Below are positions 1-6,527 of a DNA stretch of 13,694 nucleotides, one piece after another. The position numbers and the translations under genes were made by a program. The notes below the pieces were generated by a model that did no database searches, was not told the DNA's origin, and worked only from the letters and a program-made list of their open reading frames with translations. Numbering within the stretch: the first letter of the stretch is position 1; every line of letters starts with the position of its first letter. The stretch is taken from positions 1 through 13,694 of the forward strand of contig JBGAUA010000092.1 in the NCBI GenBank assembly GCA_044228875.1, given 5' to 3'. Source of the DNA: Epilinea sp044228875 (GTDB lineage Bacteria; Chloroflexota; Anaerolineae; Epilineales; Epilineaceae).

Positions 1-1
1 C

Positions 2-430
2 CACCCGGGAGAAACTCTGGGTGAGGTCGAGAGCTTCGGCGACAACGCCTTCGTCCTTGGTCCGAACGCGCTCCAGCGGATCAGCATGAATCGCGCGATG
101 CCGGACACCATCATCGTGTCGTACTCCACGGAAGGCCAGCTTCCGGCGCCACATGGATTGACACTTTCGCGCCACGGCTGGCGCCGTTTCGCCGCGCTGA
201 TCACTCCGAATGGCGAGATCCACGTTTGGGATGTGACCCTTGATCGGGTTCCCAGCCTGGCGATCTCCATCCCAGCTATGGCTTGGCAGCCTGTCGACAT
301 CAGTCTGAATGGAGCCGCTCTTCAGATTCTGTCGGATGAGGGCGGGCTGATCCTCCTTCGGTTGGATTTTCCGCCTTTGGCGGCCCCCGCGCATCTCGCC
401 TACCTGCCCCTTGCGAGTCTCGGGCCATAG
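2..430 (+). CDS. C-terminal part of a WD40/beta-propeller-like protein (5' end outside window)
   Basis: The reading frame is open from the left edge to a TAG at 428-430, giving 142 visible residues, so the ATG at 86 is probably internal and the gene starts upstream. Two propeller-like blades are visible. One contains ITPNGEIHVWDV, resembling the end of a WD40 repeat. The next runs from MAWQPVDISLNGAAL to LSDEGGLILLRLD. The last 20 residues are Pro/Ala/Leu-rich and look like a tail. There is no membrane segment or catalytic motif in the visible part. Such repeats usually form a binding scaffold, but the partner cannot be told from here. Base composition is lower in GC than in the core genes on the right. 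I am fairly sure it is coding and unsure of its family. Confidence 0.6.
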   Translation, partial: HPGETLGEVESFGDNAFVLGPNALQRISMNRAMPDTIIVSYSTEGQLPAPHGLTLSRHGWRRFAALITPNGEIHVWDVTLDRVPSLAISIPAMAWQPVDISLNGAALQILSDEGGLILLRLDFPPLAAPAHLAYLPLASLGP

Positions 431-516
431 GCCATCGCTCTTCCTGGGGGATCCGAACATCAGTCGATGACTTCTTCGGCGACATTGGACCCCGAGTTCA
501 CCTTGAACCGTTCGAC

Positions 517-798
517 GTGTCAATGGTCCCAGTATCAGACAGTTCTTATAAAGTGGTTGGCCAGGTGCGAAACCCTCATGCCTTTCCGGTTGAGGACACA
601 GGAATGATGGCGATCACCGTCTTTGACGGTACCGGAATGGCAGTAGAGTGCGCCGATGTGAGCACGAGTGTGCTGCAGCCTGGACAGTCACAAGTCTTCG
701 AGACGAACTGGCTGCATGAAAAGGTTGGGCATCTGGCGGTCTGGGTCGAAGTGCAGGGCTTCGTCCGGCCGCTCGGCTCGAATGGATCTGGCCGCTGA
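517..798 (+). CDS. FxLYD-like domain protein, probably a 5'-truncated remnant
   Basis: The 93-residue product begins at a GTG, with an ATG two codons later. It consists almost wholly of one beta-sandwich-like domain: KVVGQVRNPHAFPV, then ITVFDGTGMAV, then LQPGQSQVFETNW. This matches the FxLYD/DUF3426 style, in which a strand ending in V-x-N is followed by a phi-x-D-x-x-G strand and a PG turn before a final strand. Such domains normally follow a signal peptide or membrane anchor, and none is present. No Shine-Dalgarno sequence precedes the GTG. The same frame stays open back to a TGA at 337-339 and reads plausibly just upstream (DDFFGDIGPRVHLEPFDV), but offers no ATG, GTG or TTG before 517. 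This suggests the head of the gene has been lost. Function is unknown. Confidence 0.45.
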   Translation: MSMVPVSDSSYKVVGQVRNPHAFPVEDTGMMAITVFDGTGMAVECADVSTSVLQPGQSQVFETNWLHEKVGHLAVWVEVQGFVRPLGSNGSGR

Positions 799-829
799 AC
801 GGGAACCTCAAGACGAAACCGAACTCCCG

Positions 830-1390
830 TCAAGGCAACGATGTGGGATACGCCACAATCCTGTCATAGACATCGGACCTATCTGGCGCAATGATCGATT
901 TGGCCAACAGGTCGCCTTTCGTCGCGTCAAATACCATCACAGCGCGAGACGTGCCATCCGGCCACATGAACGACTCACCCGCTTCTCCCAGGAAGTACTG
1001 CCGCATTTCAGCGCTTGTCTGAATGAACTCTGTATGACTGAGGTTGCCAGTGACACCCAGGACAACAACCCATACAGGGTCGCTTTGGATATTGACATCC
1101 CGATTCGTCCAGGATTCAGGAATACCATCAGCACTGCCAGAGATCGCGTCGTACTCACCCATGCCCATGAGCCGCGCCTCGGCGATCACCTCGTGTGGGC
1201 TGTCAGTCCATTCCGACAGATAGGCCCGCGCCGCAGCCACTGCCTCCACTTTCCCGACAGCAGGATCCCCCGCAATTATCCGACGCGAGTCGTTGCCGTC
1301 ACTGCGCATGGTGTCTACAAATCGTCGCGCTGTCATGGCTCCGATCGTTACAATGGCGATCACAAGTACAGTGGTCCTCTTGGCGTTCAT
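830..1390 (-). CDS. Hypothetical membrane-anchored or secreted protein
   Basis: The product has 186 residues. Residues 1-25 have a basic start (MNAKR) and a hydrophobic stretch at about 7-20, consistent with a signal peptide or N-terminal anchor without a lipobox. The rest is a soluble alpha/beta region, with a helix AVAAARAYLSEW at about 51-62 and strands DPVWVVVLGVTG and AVMVFDATKGDLLAKS. The last resembles the V-D-x-x-x-G-x-v turn of PepSY-like domains, but the match is too loose for a family call. The ATG at 1390 follows an AGGA 9 bases upstream, which supports this start. It converges on the FxLYD remnant, with about 30 bases between the two stops. The opposite strand carries long open frames here that I treat as shadows. 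Function is unknown; that it is a real gene is fairly likely. Confidence 0.6.
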   Translation of the reverse strand: MNAKRTTVLVIAIVTIGAMTARRFVDTMRSDGNDSRRIIAGDPAVGKVEAVAAARAYLSEWTDSPHEVIAEARLMGMGEYDAISGSADGIPESWTNRDVNIQSDPVWVVVLGVTGNLSHTEFIQTSAEMRQYFLGEAGESFMWPDGTSRAVMVFDATKGDLLAKSIIAPDRSDVYDRIVAYPTSLP

Positions 1391-1950
1391 GAAGACATAT
1401 CCTGGTGTCGCCTCGGCGCAACCGATCCCACCGTTCGAAAGCGAGCGGCTTCAAGCGTACAGGCGATTGCGGGCGATCCGGTCGCGGAGCATGACGGACG
1501 ACGAGGCGCCATGAGGCGTGATGCCGAATCACAGGACGCCTTGTTCGCTCCAATCGGATACTACTACCATCGTGGCTTGAGGACAAGAAGGCAAGAACGA
1601 CATCAGGCGTCCCTGGGCGATGATCCTCGTGGTGCCTTTGGGGCAGGTCTCAACCGACGTGGGGCGACGACAGGATCGGGTGAAGGGACGAAGGGTTGAC
1701 CGGCGGTGGCGGGAGAGTCTATCCTCCTTGGTGTCGTAGCTGAGACTCAGGTTGGCCCTTGGGCCGGTCGCGCCGTTGCTTGGCGTGGCTGCGGTACCCG
1801 TCGCATCGTCGAGTAGGACCCGATGGGCCGAGAGTGGGTGGGCCCTGGCAGGTTCTCGGGGTGGATGACCATGCCGGTGTGGACGAGGCGTGGATCGTGG
1901 CGAGCGGTTCGCAATGGTGACAATCGAATTGCGGCATTGGAGGTCCGGTC
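1391..1950. other. 560-base intergenic stretch without a credible gene
   Basis: This separates the start of the minus-strand hypothetical gene at 1390 from the plus-strand gene at 1951. Open frames cross it on both strands, but none has a Shine-Dalgarno sequence, a recognisable motif or a natural composition. The only things I can point to are a candidate plus-strand promoter near 1696-1725 and the strong ribosome-binding site GGAGGT at 1939-1944. A perfect 6-base inverted repeat, GAGTCT at 1715-1720 and AGACTC at 1743-1748, has a 22-base loop and is probably chance. It may be decayed coding sequence; nothing shows what it was. Confidence 0.5.
1696..1725 (+). promoter_or_regulatory. Candidate sigma-70-type promoter for the gene at 1951
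   Basis: A -35-like TTGACC (1696-1701, five of six consensus bases) is followed after 18 bases by TATCCT (1720-1725, four of six). It would give a leader of about 215 bases before the ATG at 1951. It is the best match I see in the 560-base gap, but such matches occur by chance. Confidence 0.3.
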
Positions 1951-2703
1951 ATGCTCAAGCATCAGGATCGAATGCGTATGGGCCGCTACGGGCGCCCCGT
2001 CTTGTTCGTCGGGAGCATCGCGGCCGTCCTGCTCGCTGCGCTTGCCATCCTGCCAGCGATGGATGGTCCGCGAGAGGACATCGGGCAGTCGCCATCCAGT
2101 AGATTTGCGTATCCAGCCTCGATGCAGGATTTCGTCGCTGAGTCGGCAATCGTGATCAGCGGCACCATTGTGAATCGGTCCTTCTTGGGTTGGACCACGG
2201 TGAACTACTCAGGCCCGGACGACACGTTGGTCATCGAAGCGCCAGACGTCCGGTCGATCAAGGCGACGCCCTATGTTGAGATCACCGCGGAAACCGAATC
2301 AGGCCAGGAGACGATCAGGGTTCACAACGCCAGCCGCGACTGGCAACCGTACTCGGCCTATACCATCCGCGTGGACCATGTCTTCAAGTCCGACGGATCG
2401 ATCGCCCCGAACCACGAGATCACGCTATACAAACTGGGCACCTTGGATGGGGCGAACGCGCACGGCGGCCCGACCCCGCCGCTGGACGTGGGCGATTCGT
2501 TCCTGTTCGCGCTGGTCAAGGCACCCGATGGCATCCACTACGCCCAGCACTTCGCCGGAGCCAGTTGCCTGACGCTCGGCGGAGCGACGGGGGGCAGGGG
2601 CGATGTCTACGAGACTTGGAACAGGCCGCAAGTGGTCCGCTTCAGCGAGCACAGGGAGGTGGACGACTTCTTGGCGGAGTTGGAGGATGCGCTGCCGCGG
2701 TAG
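1951..2703 (+). CDS. Hypothetical membrane-anchored extracytoplasmic protein
   Basis: The product has 250 residues. The ATG is preceded by a full GGAGGT 6 bases upstream (1939-1944), which fixes the start. A basic N-terminus is followed by one hydrophobic segment at about 17-36, so the protein is an exported, N-terminally anchored one or carries an uncleaved signal. The body has the layout of a secreted domain seen in Chloroflexota and related bacteria: an ESAIVISGTIVNRS strand at about 64-77, a Y-x-I-x-V-D-H-V-F-K segment at 137-146, a short ITLYKLG strand, and PPLDVGDSFLFALVKAPDG at 176-194. This arrangement is often annotated only as hypothetical. There is a single Cys at 206. A His/Gly-rich turn lies near 170. 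No catalytic motif is visible. No partner gene is close on the same strand, so it is probably monocistronic. Confidence 0.7.
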   Translation: MLKHQDRMRMGRYGRPVLFVGSIAAVLLAALAILPAMDGPREDIGQSPSSRFAYPASMQDFVAESAIVISGTIVNRSFLGWTTVNYSGPDDTLVIEAPDVRSIKATPYVEITAETESGQETIRVHNASRDWQPYSAYTIRVDHVFKSDGSIAPNHEITLYKLGTLDGANAHGGPTPPLDVGDSFLFALVKAPDGIHYAQHFAGASCLTLGGATGGRGDVYETWNRPQVVRFSEHREVDDFLAELEDALPR

Positions 2704-2712
2704 CTGTCTGAC

Positions 2713-2787
2713 CTGCACCTGCTCGGCGGTGAAACAGCCCGCCTGCTCCGAAGCCATCTCGAACAGACGTTGATGGTCAGGTACCAA
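2713..2787 (-). pseudogene. Remnant of an AbiEi-type antitoxin N-terminal domain
   Basis: Read on the minus strand, the frame gives LVPDHQRLFEMASEQAGCFT followed by AEQVQ. This matches the opening of the AbiEi-family antitoxin winged-helix domain, which typically reads like PDHxRLxELAxxQxGYFTAAQA. The usual continuation (a G-[FIY]-S segment, a second helix, then GRxxRVxRGVYR) is absent. After about residue 25 the frame becomes antisense to the end of the gene at 1951-2703 and stops resembling the family. The intact protein would be about 200 residues or more. No toxin partner (AbiEii nucleotidyltransferase) is nearby. The start is uncertain: a TTG at 2787 or one further out at 2808. I see the motif directly; the family assignment is from memory of that domain. 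Confidence 0.45.
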
Positions 2788-2809
2788 GACAGTCGCTGTG
2801 TCACCCAAC

Positions 2810-2828
2810 CATCAAAACAACCTTGATG
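2810..2828. repeat. Short inverted repeat upstream of the antitoxin remnant
   Basis: CATCAA (2810-2815) and TTGATG (2823-2828) form a perfect 6-base inverted repeat around a 7-base centre. It lies just upstream of the possible TTG starts of the antitoxin remnant. Autoregulated antitoxins bind such repeats, so it could be a fossil operator, but it is short enough to be chance. Confidence 0.3.
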
Positions 2829-2878
2829 AATCGGTGACCCAACAAACCCCGACCACCGCGAACATCCGCGCATCCGGT

Positions 2879-2894
2879 GGCGCCGCCCGGCGCC
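2879..2894 (-). terminator. GC hairpin downstream of tRNA-Gln, possible terminator
   Basis: GGCGCC, a 4-base loop, then GGCGCC form a perfect 6-base stem about 30 bases past the 3' end of the tRNA on its transcribed strand. No T-run follows, so it would be at best a weak or Rho-assisted stop, or only a 3' barrier. Both arms are themselves palindromic, which lowers its weight as evidence. Confidence 0.25.
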
Positions 2895-2925
2895 CAAGGC
2901 ACCGACAACGCTTGCGCTACATAGG

Positions 2926-2996
2926 CTGGGGAATCAGGATTCGAACCTGAACCGGCGGATCCAAAGACCGCTGTCCTACCGTTAGACGATTCCCCA
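2926..2996 (-). tRNA. tRNA-Gln (anticodon TTG)
   Basis: The cloverleaf folds fully. The acceptor stem pairs TGGGGAA with TTCCCCA, the D arm is GTCT-AACGGTA-GGAC, and the anticodon loop is CTTTGGA with TTG at positions 34-36, which reads CAA and CAG. The anticodon stem has four pairs plus a T-T apposition next to the loop. The T arm is TCAGG-TTCGAAT-CCTGA. The discriminator is G, as in other bacterial tRNA-Gln. The CCA is not encoded: the next bases read CCT, so it must be added after transcription. The gene is 71 bases. It lies on the same strand as the sigma factor gene, with only four bases between its 5' end and a strong hairpin. Confidence 0.95.
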
Positions 2997-3000
2997 TCGA

Positions 3001-3035
3001 AGCGCGGGGAGCCTTCCTGGAAGGCCCCCCGCGCT
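3001..3035 (-). terminator. Strong hairpin between the sigma factor gene and tRNA-Gln
   Basis: A 9-base perfect stem (AGCGCGGGG with CCCCGCGCT), one A-C mismatch, then a 5-base stem GCCTT/AAGGC closing a CCTGG loop. It lies 69 bases past the sigma factor stop, read on the minus strand. No T-run follows on that strand; instead the tRNA starts four bases later. It may therefore be a weak terminator, a 3' stabilising structure left after RNase P cuts the tRNA from a joint transcript, or both. Confidence 0.55.
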
Positions 3036-3104
3036 GGGTCTGCTTTGTGGCTGGCGATCGGGCCGGAACCGCGGGAGCCGTTCCGATGCCCGACGCGGGT
3101 GTGG

Positions 3105-4265
3105 CTAGTTGAGGTAGGCCTTGAGCATGCGGGCGCGCAGCGGCATGCGCAGCTTGCGCAGGGCTTCCTTCTCGATCTGCCGGACCCGCTCGCGGGTGAG
3201 CCCGAAGATCTTGCCCACTTCCTTGAGCGTGTAGGAGCGGTGGCCGCGAAGGCCGTAGCGCAGCTCCAGCACGCGCTGCTCGCGGGCCGTCAGGCCCTGC
3301 AGCACGTCTTCCACGTCGCTGCGCAGGAGGTCCAGGGAGGCCGACTCCAGCGGATCCTCGCTGGCCTCGTCCTCGATGAACTGCCCCAGCTCGCTCTCGC
3401 CCTCGTGGCCGACCGGCTTCTCCAGGCTGATGCTGCGCCGGCTCGCCTTGAGCGCCAGCTCCACCTTCTCCACGTCCATCTCCAACTCCGCGGCGATCTC
3501 CGCGGCGTTGGGGCGTCGGCCCAGCTCCGTCTCCAGGGCATGGGCCACCGCGTAGACCTTGCGGATGCGGTCGTTCATGTGCACCGGCACCCGGATCGTC
3601 CGGCCCTGGTCCGCCAGACCGCGCGTCAGGGACTGGCGGATCCACCAGGTGGCGTAGGTGCTGAACTTGTTGCCTCGGCGCCAGTCGAACTTCTCGACCG
3701 CGCGCATCAGTCCCAGGTTGCCTTCCTGGATCAGGTCCAGGAAGGGCACGCCCTGGCCCAGGTAGCGCTTGGCCATGCTGATCACCAGGCGGCTGTTGGC
3801 CTGCGTCAGCTCCTGCTTGGCCAGCTCGCCGTCGGCTATCAGGTGCTGCAGCTCGGTGCGCACGCGGTCGCTCACCGTCTTGCCCTCGTCCACGTCCGAG
3901 AGGGCGCGGGCGGCGTCGCGGCCCGATTCGATGCGCTTGGCCAGGTCGATCTCCTGGCTCGCGTCCAAGAGGTCGATTGAGCCGACCTCGCGGAAGTAGA
4001 GGCTGATCGAGTCGTCCGAGTCGATCCCCTCGTAGTCCACCAGGTGCGAAGGGGCGACGCCAAGCGGGCCCTCCGCCTCGTAGTCGATCTCGATGCCCTC
4101 ATCCTCCAGCAAGGCATAGGCCATGTCCAGATCGTTGGCCGCTTCCGGCCAGATCTCGACGATGTCCGAGGTCGACAACAGACCCTGCTCCTCGAAGCGC
4201 TGCGCCAGCGCCTCCAGGATCGCACGGTCCATCACATTCGTCTGGTCATGCATGTTCGTCCACAT
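3105..4265 (-). CDS. rpoD: RNA polymerase sigma factor, RpoD/SigA type
   Basis: This directs RNA polymerase to -10/-35 promoters. With the chosen start it has 386 residues, short next to the 613-residue E. coli RpoD but normal for compact primary sigmas. A region 1.1-like helical segment is at about 13-60, region 1.2 at 86-115 (ISLYFREVG), and region 2 at 157-230 with the core-binding DLIQEGNLGL at 177-186. Region 2.4 is YATWWIRQSLTRGLADQ, with Q211 and T214 at the positions that read the -10 box. Region 3 is at about 231-310. Region 4 is at 322-380, with the -35 helix LTRERVRQIE at 356-365. The ATG at 4265 is preferred because AAAGGGG lies 7 bases upstream (4273-4279). A GTG at 4298 would add 11 residues but sits in the loop of a perfect hairpin. 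It has its own promoter at 4434-4462. Whether it is the principal or a group 2 sigma cannot be settled here. Confidence 0.93.
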   Translation of the reverse strand: MWTNMHDQTNVMDRAILEALAQRFEEQGLLSTSDIVEIWPEAANDLDMAYALLEDEGIEIDYEAEGPLGVAPSHLVDYEGIDSDDSISLYFREVGSIDLLDASQEIDLAKRIESGRDAARALSDVDEGKTVSDRVRTELQHLIADGELAKQELTQANSRLVISMAKRYLGQGVPFLDLIQEGNLGLMRAVEKFDWRRGNKFSTYATWWIRQSLTRGLADQGRTIRVPVHMNDRIRKVYAVAHALETELGRRPNAAEIAAELEMDVEKVELALKASRRSISLEKPVGHEGESELGQFIEDEASEDPLESASLDLLRSDVEDVLQGLTAREQRVLELRYGLRGHRSYTLKEVGKIFGLTRERVRQIEKEALRKLRMPLRARMLKAYLN

Positions 4266-4285
4266 CAGGCTGCCCCTTTCACCAT

Positions 4286-4305
4286 GCGCCGCGCTCACGC
4301 GGCGC
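4286..4305 (-). promoter_or_regulatory. Leader hairpin just upstream of the sigma factor ribosome-binding site
   Basis: GCGCCGCG and CGCGGCGC pair perfectly over 8 bases around a TGAG loop. It lies 6 bases upstream of the AAAGGGG ribosome-binding site. The possible GTG start at 4298 falls at the edge of its loop, which makes that start unlikely. It could tune translation or protect the mRNA; no T-run follows, so it is not a classical attenuator. Confidence 0.5.
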
Positions 4306-4628
4306 CCCTCGCACTACGACCGGTCCAAGATTTCGGTTCAACATGATAAACGCCCGGCTCAACCACGCGAGCAGGGCGACCCGGCACCTATCGGGCCAGG
4401 ATTGCCCGGCACGACGGGGCGCCAAGGGGTGAGAGCTTAACGAAAGCGCGACATCCTGTCAAGAGGTCTGCATTCCCGCTCCGCGCTTTGCCTGAGCCGT
4501 CCGGCAACCGGCCGGCGCCCGCGAGCGCCACCCGCTGACCCTATAGACGCCGCGGCAGGCCCCAGCCTTACCACCGCCCTAGTCTAACGGGTCGGGGCCG
4601 CCCATTTGAAGCCCCAGCCATGAGGGTT
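4306..4628. other. Leader and promoter region of the sigma factor gene
   Basis: This gap between the second ABC gene's stop and the sigma leader hairpin contains no gene. It holds the promoter at 4434-4462 and a leader of about 160 bases running to the ATG at 4265. Past the ABC gene stop on the minus strand, a weak GGGGC/GCCCC stem is the only terminator-like structure, so readthrough from the upstream operon into the sigma gene is possible. Confidence 0.5.
4434..4462 (-). promoter_or_regulatory. Promoter of the sigma factor gene
   Basis: On the minus strand a perfect TTGACA (4462-4457) is followed after exactly 17 bases by TAAGCT (4439-4434), which keeps the key T, A and final T of the -10 box. 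Transcription would start near 4427. The position, spacing and orientation suit a housekeeping promoter, possibly read by the sigma factor it drives. Confidence 0.65.
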
Positions 4629-6527
4629 TCATGAGGATGGCGCGGCCGACCATTGCAGGGTGTACAGGCGGTGGTAGGCGCCGCGGGCCGCCAGCAGCTC
4701 GGCGTGCGAGCCCTCCTCGACGATGCGCCCGTTCTCCACCACCAGGATGCGGTCGGCGCTGATGACCGTGCTCAGGCGGTGGGCGATGACGAAGGCCGTG
4801 CGGCCGGCCAGCAGCAGCTGCAGGGCCCGCTGGATCTGCTGCTCCGTCTCCGTATCCACGCTGGAGGTGGCCTCGTCCAGGATCAGGATGCGCGGGTCGG
4901 CCAACAGGGCGCGGGCGAAGGCCACCAGCTGCCGCTGCCCCACCGAGAGATGGCTTCCACGCTCGCCGACCTCCGTGGCATAGCCCTGCGGCAGGCGCTC
5001 GATGAAGTCATGGGCGCCCACCGCGCGCGCCGCCGCCTCCACCGCCGCCTGGTCCGCGTCCAGCCGCCCGTAGCGGATGTTCTCGGCGACCGTGCCGCTG
5101 AACAGGAAGGTCTCCTGCAGGACGATGCCCATCTGCGAGCGCAGGCTGGCCTGGGTCACCGCCTCGATCGGATGGCCGTCGATGCTGAGCTCGCCCGATG
5201 TGCGGTCGTAGAAGCGCCCCACCAGGTTGATCATGCTCGACTTGCCGGCCCCGGTCTCGCCGACGATGGCCACCGTGCTGCCCGCCGGCACCAGCAGGTC
5301 GATGCCCTTCAGCACCGGCTGCTCGTCGTAGCCGAACCACAGGTCGCGGAAGCGGACCTCGCCGCGGATCGGCGGCAGCGGGTAGGCGTCCGGGGCGTCG
5401 CGCACTTCCGGCTCCAGGTCCAGCAGCTCGAAGATGCGCTCGCTGGCGGCCATCGTGGCCAGCAGCTGGTTGTAGCGCCGCGAGAGCTCTCGGATGGGTT
5501 CGAAGAAGCGGTCCACCAGGAGGGCGAAGGCCGTCAGGTCGCCGGCCGAGAGGCTGGGGTCGTCCGCCAGGGCGCTGTAGAGCAGGACGATGGCCAGGGC
5601 CACCGCGCCCAGCAGGTCCACCGAGGGGAAGAACACCGCCGAGAGCCGCGCCGCCCGCAGGTTGGCGCCCAGGTGGCGGCGGTTCAGGTCGTCGAAGATC
5701 CGCTCGTTGGTCGGCTCGCGGGTGTAGCTCTGGACCACCCGCATACCCGTCACCGTCTCGTTGAGGTAGCCGTTGATGATCGCGATGCGCCGCCGCACCT
5801 CGCGCCAGGCGTCGCGCGCCCGGGCGCTCCAGGCCCTGGTCATCAGGACCATCGGCGGCAGGACCAGCATGACCAGGAGCGTCAGCTTCAGGTTGCGCGC
5901 CCCCAGGGAGATGAGGATGGCCGTCAAGAGGAAGACGCTGCGCGCCGTGCCGACGATCGACCAGGTGACGAACTCCTGCAGCACCGACACGTCGCCGATG
6001 ATCCGGCTCATCAGGCGACCCACCTTGTAGGTGTCGAAGAAGCGCATCGACAGCGTCTGCAGGTGGTCGAAGAGCGCCCGCCGGATGTCGACCACGATCC
6101 GCGTCCCGACGTCGGCCAGGATGACCAGGCGGGCGCGGTTGCTGACCCATTCCACGCCCAGCACCAGGGCCATGAGGCCGATGATCCCCTTGAGGCGCGC
6201 CGCCGCGTCGGCGCCGCCCGCCCCGGCGCTGTCGATGGCCGCCCCGATGAGATTGGGGGTGGCCACCGACGCCGCGCTGGTGATGCTCATCAGCAGGATC
6301 GCCAGCAGCAGGCGGCCGCGGTAGGGCCGCACGAAGGCCATCAGGCGGCTGAAGAGCCCGGCGTCGAAGGCTCGGAAGCGCTGACTGGCCTGCTCGTTGT
6401 CGAAGATCTCGTCGAGGCCCGGACGCGGCGAGCGGCTCGGTTCCAGGCCCGCCGCGGCGGGCGGCGCCTGGGGCGGCGCCATGTCGGAGGTGCCGCGCGC
6501 CGACTGCGCCGGCTTGCCGCGGCTCAC
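4629..6527 (-). CDS. ABC exporter half-transporter, consensus-site subunit of a heterodimer
   Basis: The product has 632 residues: a Pro/Ala-rich cytoplasmic N-terminus of about 60, six membrane segments (about 71-92, 112-132, 188-207, 212-230, 299-318, 325-345), then a nucleotide-binding domain. Walker A is GETGAGKS (423-430), the Q-loop is Q471, Walker B is ILILDE with catalytic E552, and the switch His is H583 in AHRLST. The signature motif is LSVGQ (527-531) instead of LSGGQ, a deviation that would weaken the site shared with its partner. It starts with a GTG that overlaps the partner's TGA as GTGA, so the two are translationally coupled, and a GAGGCGG lies just upstream. By analogy with the MsbA/LmrA/BmrCD exporters it probably moves lipids, drugs or other amphiphiles outward; the substrate cannot be inferred. 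Confidence 0.9.
   Translation of the reverse strand: MSRGKPAQSARGTSDMAPPQAPPAAAGLEPSRSPRPGLDEIFDNEQASQRFRAFDAGLFSRLMAFVRPYRGRLLLAILLMSITSAASVATPNLIGAAIDSAGAGGADAAARLKGIIGLMALVLGVEWVSNRARLVILADVGTRIVVDIRRALFDHLQTLSMRFFDTYKVGRLMSRIIGDVSVLQEFVTWSIVGTARSVFLLTAILISLGARNLKLTLLVMLVLPPMVLMTRAWSARARDAWREVRRRIAIINGYLNETVTGMRVVQSYTREPTNERIFDDLNRRHLGANLRAARLSAVFFPSVDLLGAVALAIVLLYSALADDPSLSAGDLTAFALLVDRFFEPIRELSRRYNQLLATMAASERIFELLDLEPEVRDAPDAYPLPPIRGEVRFRDLWFGYDEQPVLKGIDLLVPAGSTVAIVGETGAGKSSMINLVGRFYDRTSGELSIDGHPIEAVTQASLRSQMGIVLQETFLFSGTVAENIRYGRLDADQAAVEAAARAVGAHDFIERLPQGYATEVGERGSHLSVGQRQLVAFARALLADPRILILDEATSSVDTETEQQIQRALQLLLAGRTAFVIAHRLSTVISADRILVVENGRIVEEGSHAELLAARGAYHRLYTLQWSAAPSS

Noticed and set aside
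445..460. Possible second copy of the tRNA-Gln 3' end (an attachment site)
   Set aside because: It is only a loose resemblance to the tRNA 3' end, far shorter than a real integration repeat.
1293..1514. Plus-strand frame with a signal-peptide-like segment ending in VASAQ
   Set aside because: Its hydrophobic part is antisense to the hydrophobic N-terminus of the minus-strand gene, which has a ribosome-binding site. The frame has none and ends after a short tail.
668..1699. Plus-strand open frame of 343 codons
   Set aside because: It overlaps the FxLYD remnant and is antisense to the 830-1390 gene. It is rich in Arg, His and Gly and has no motif or ribosome-binding site.
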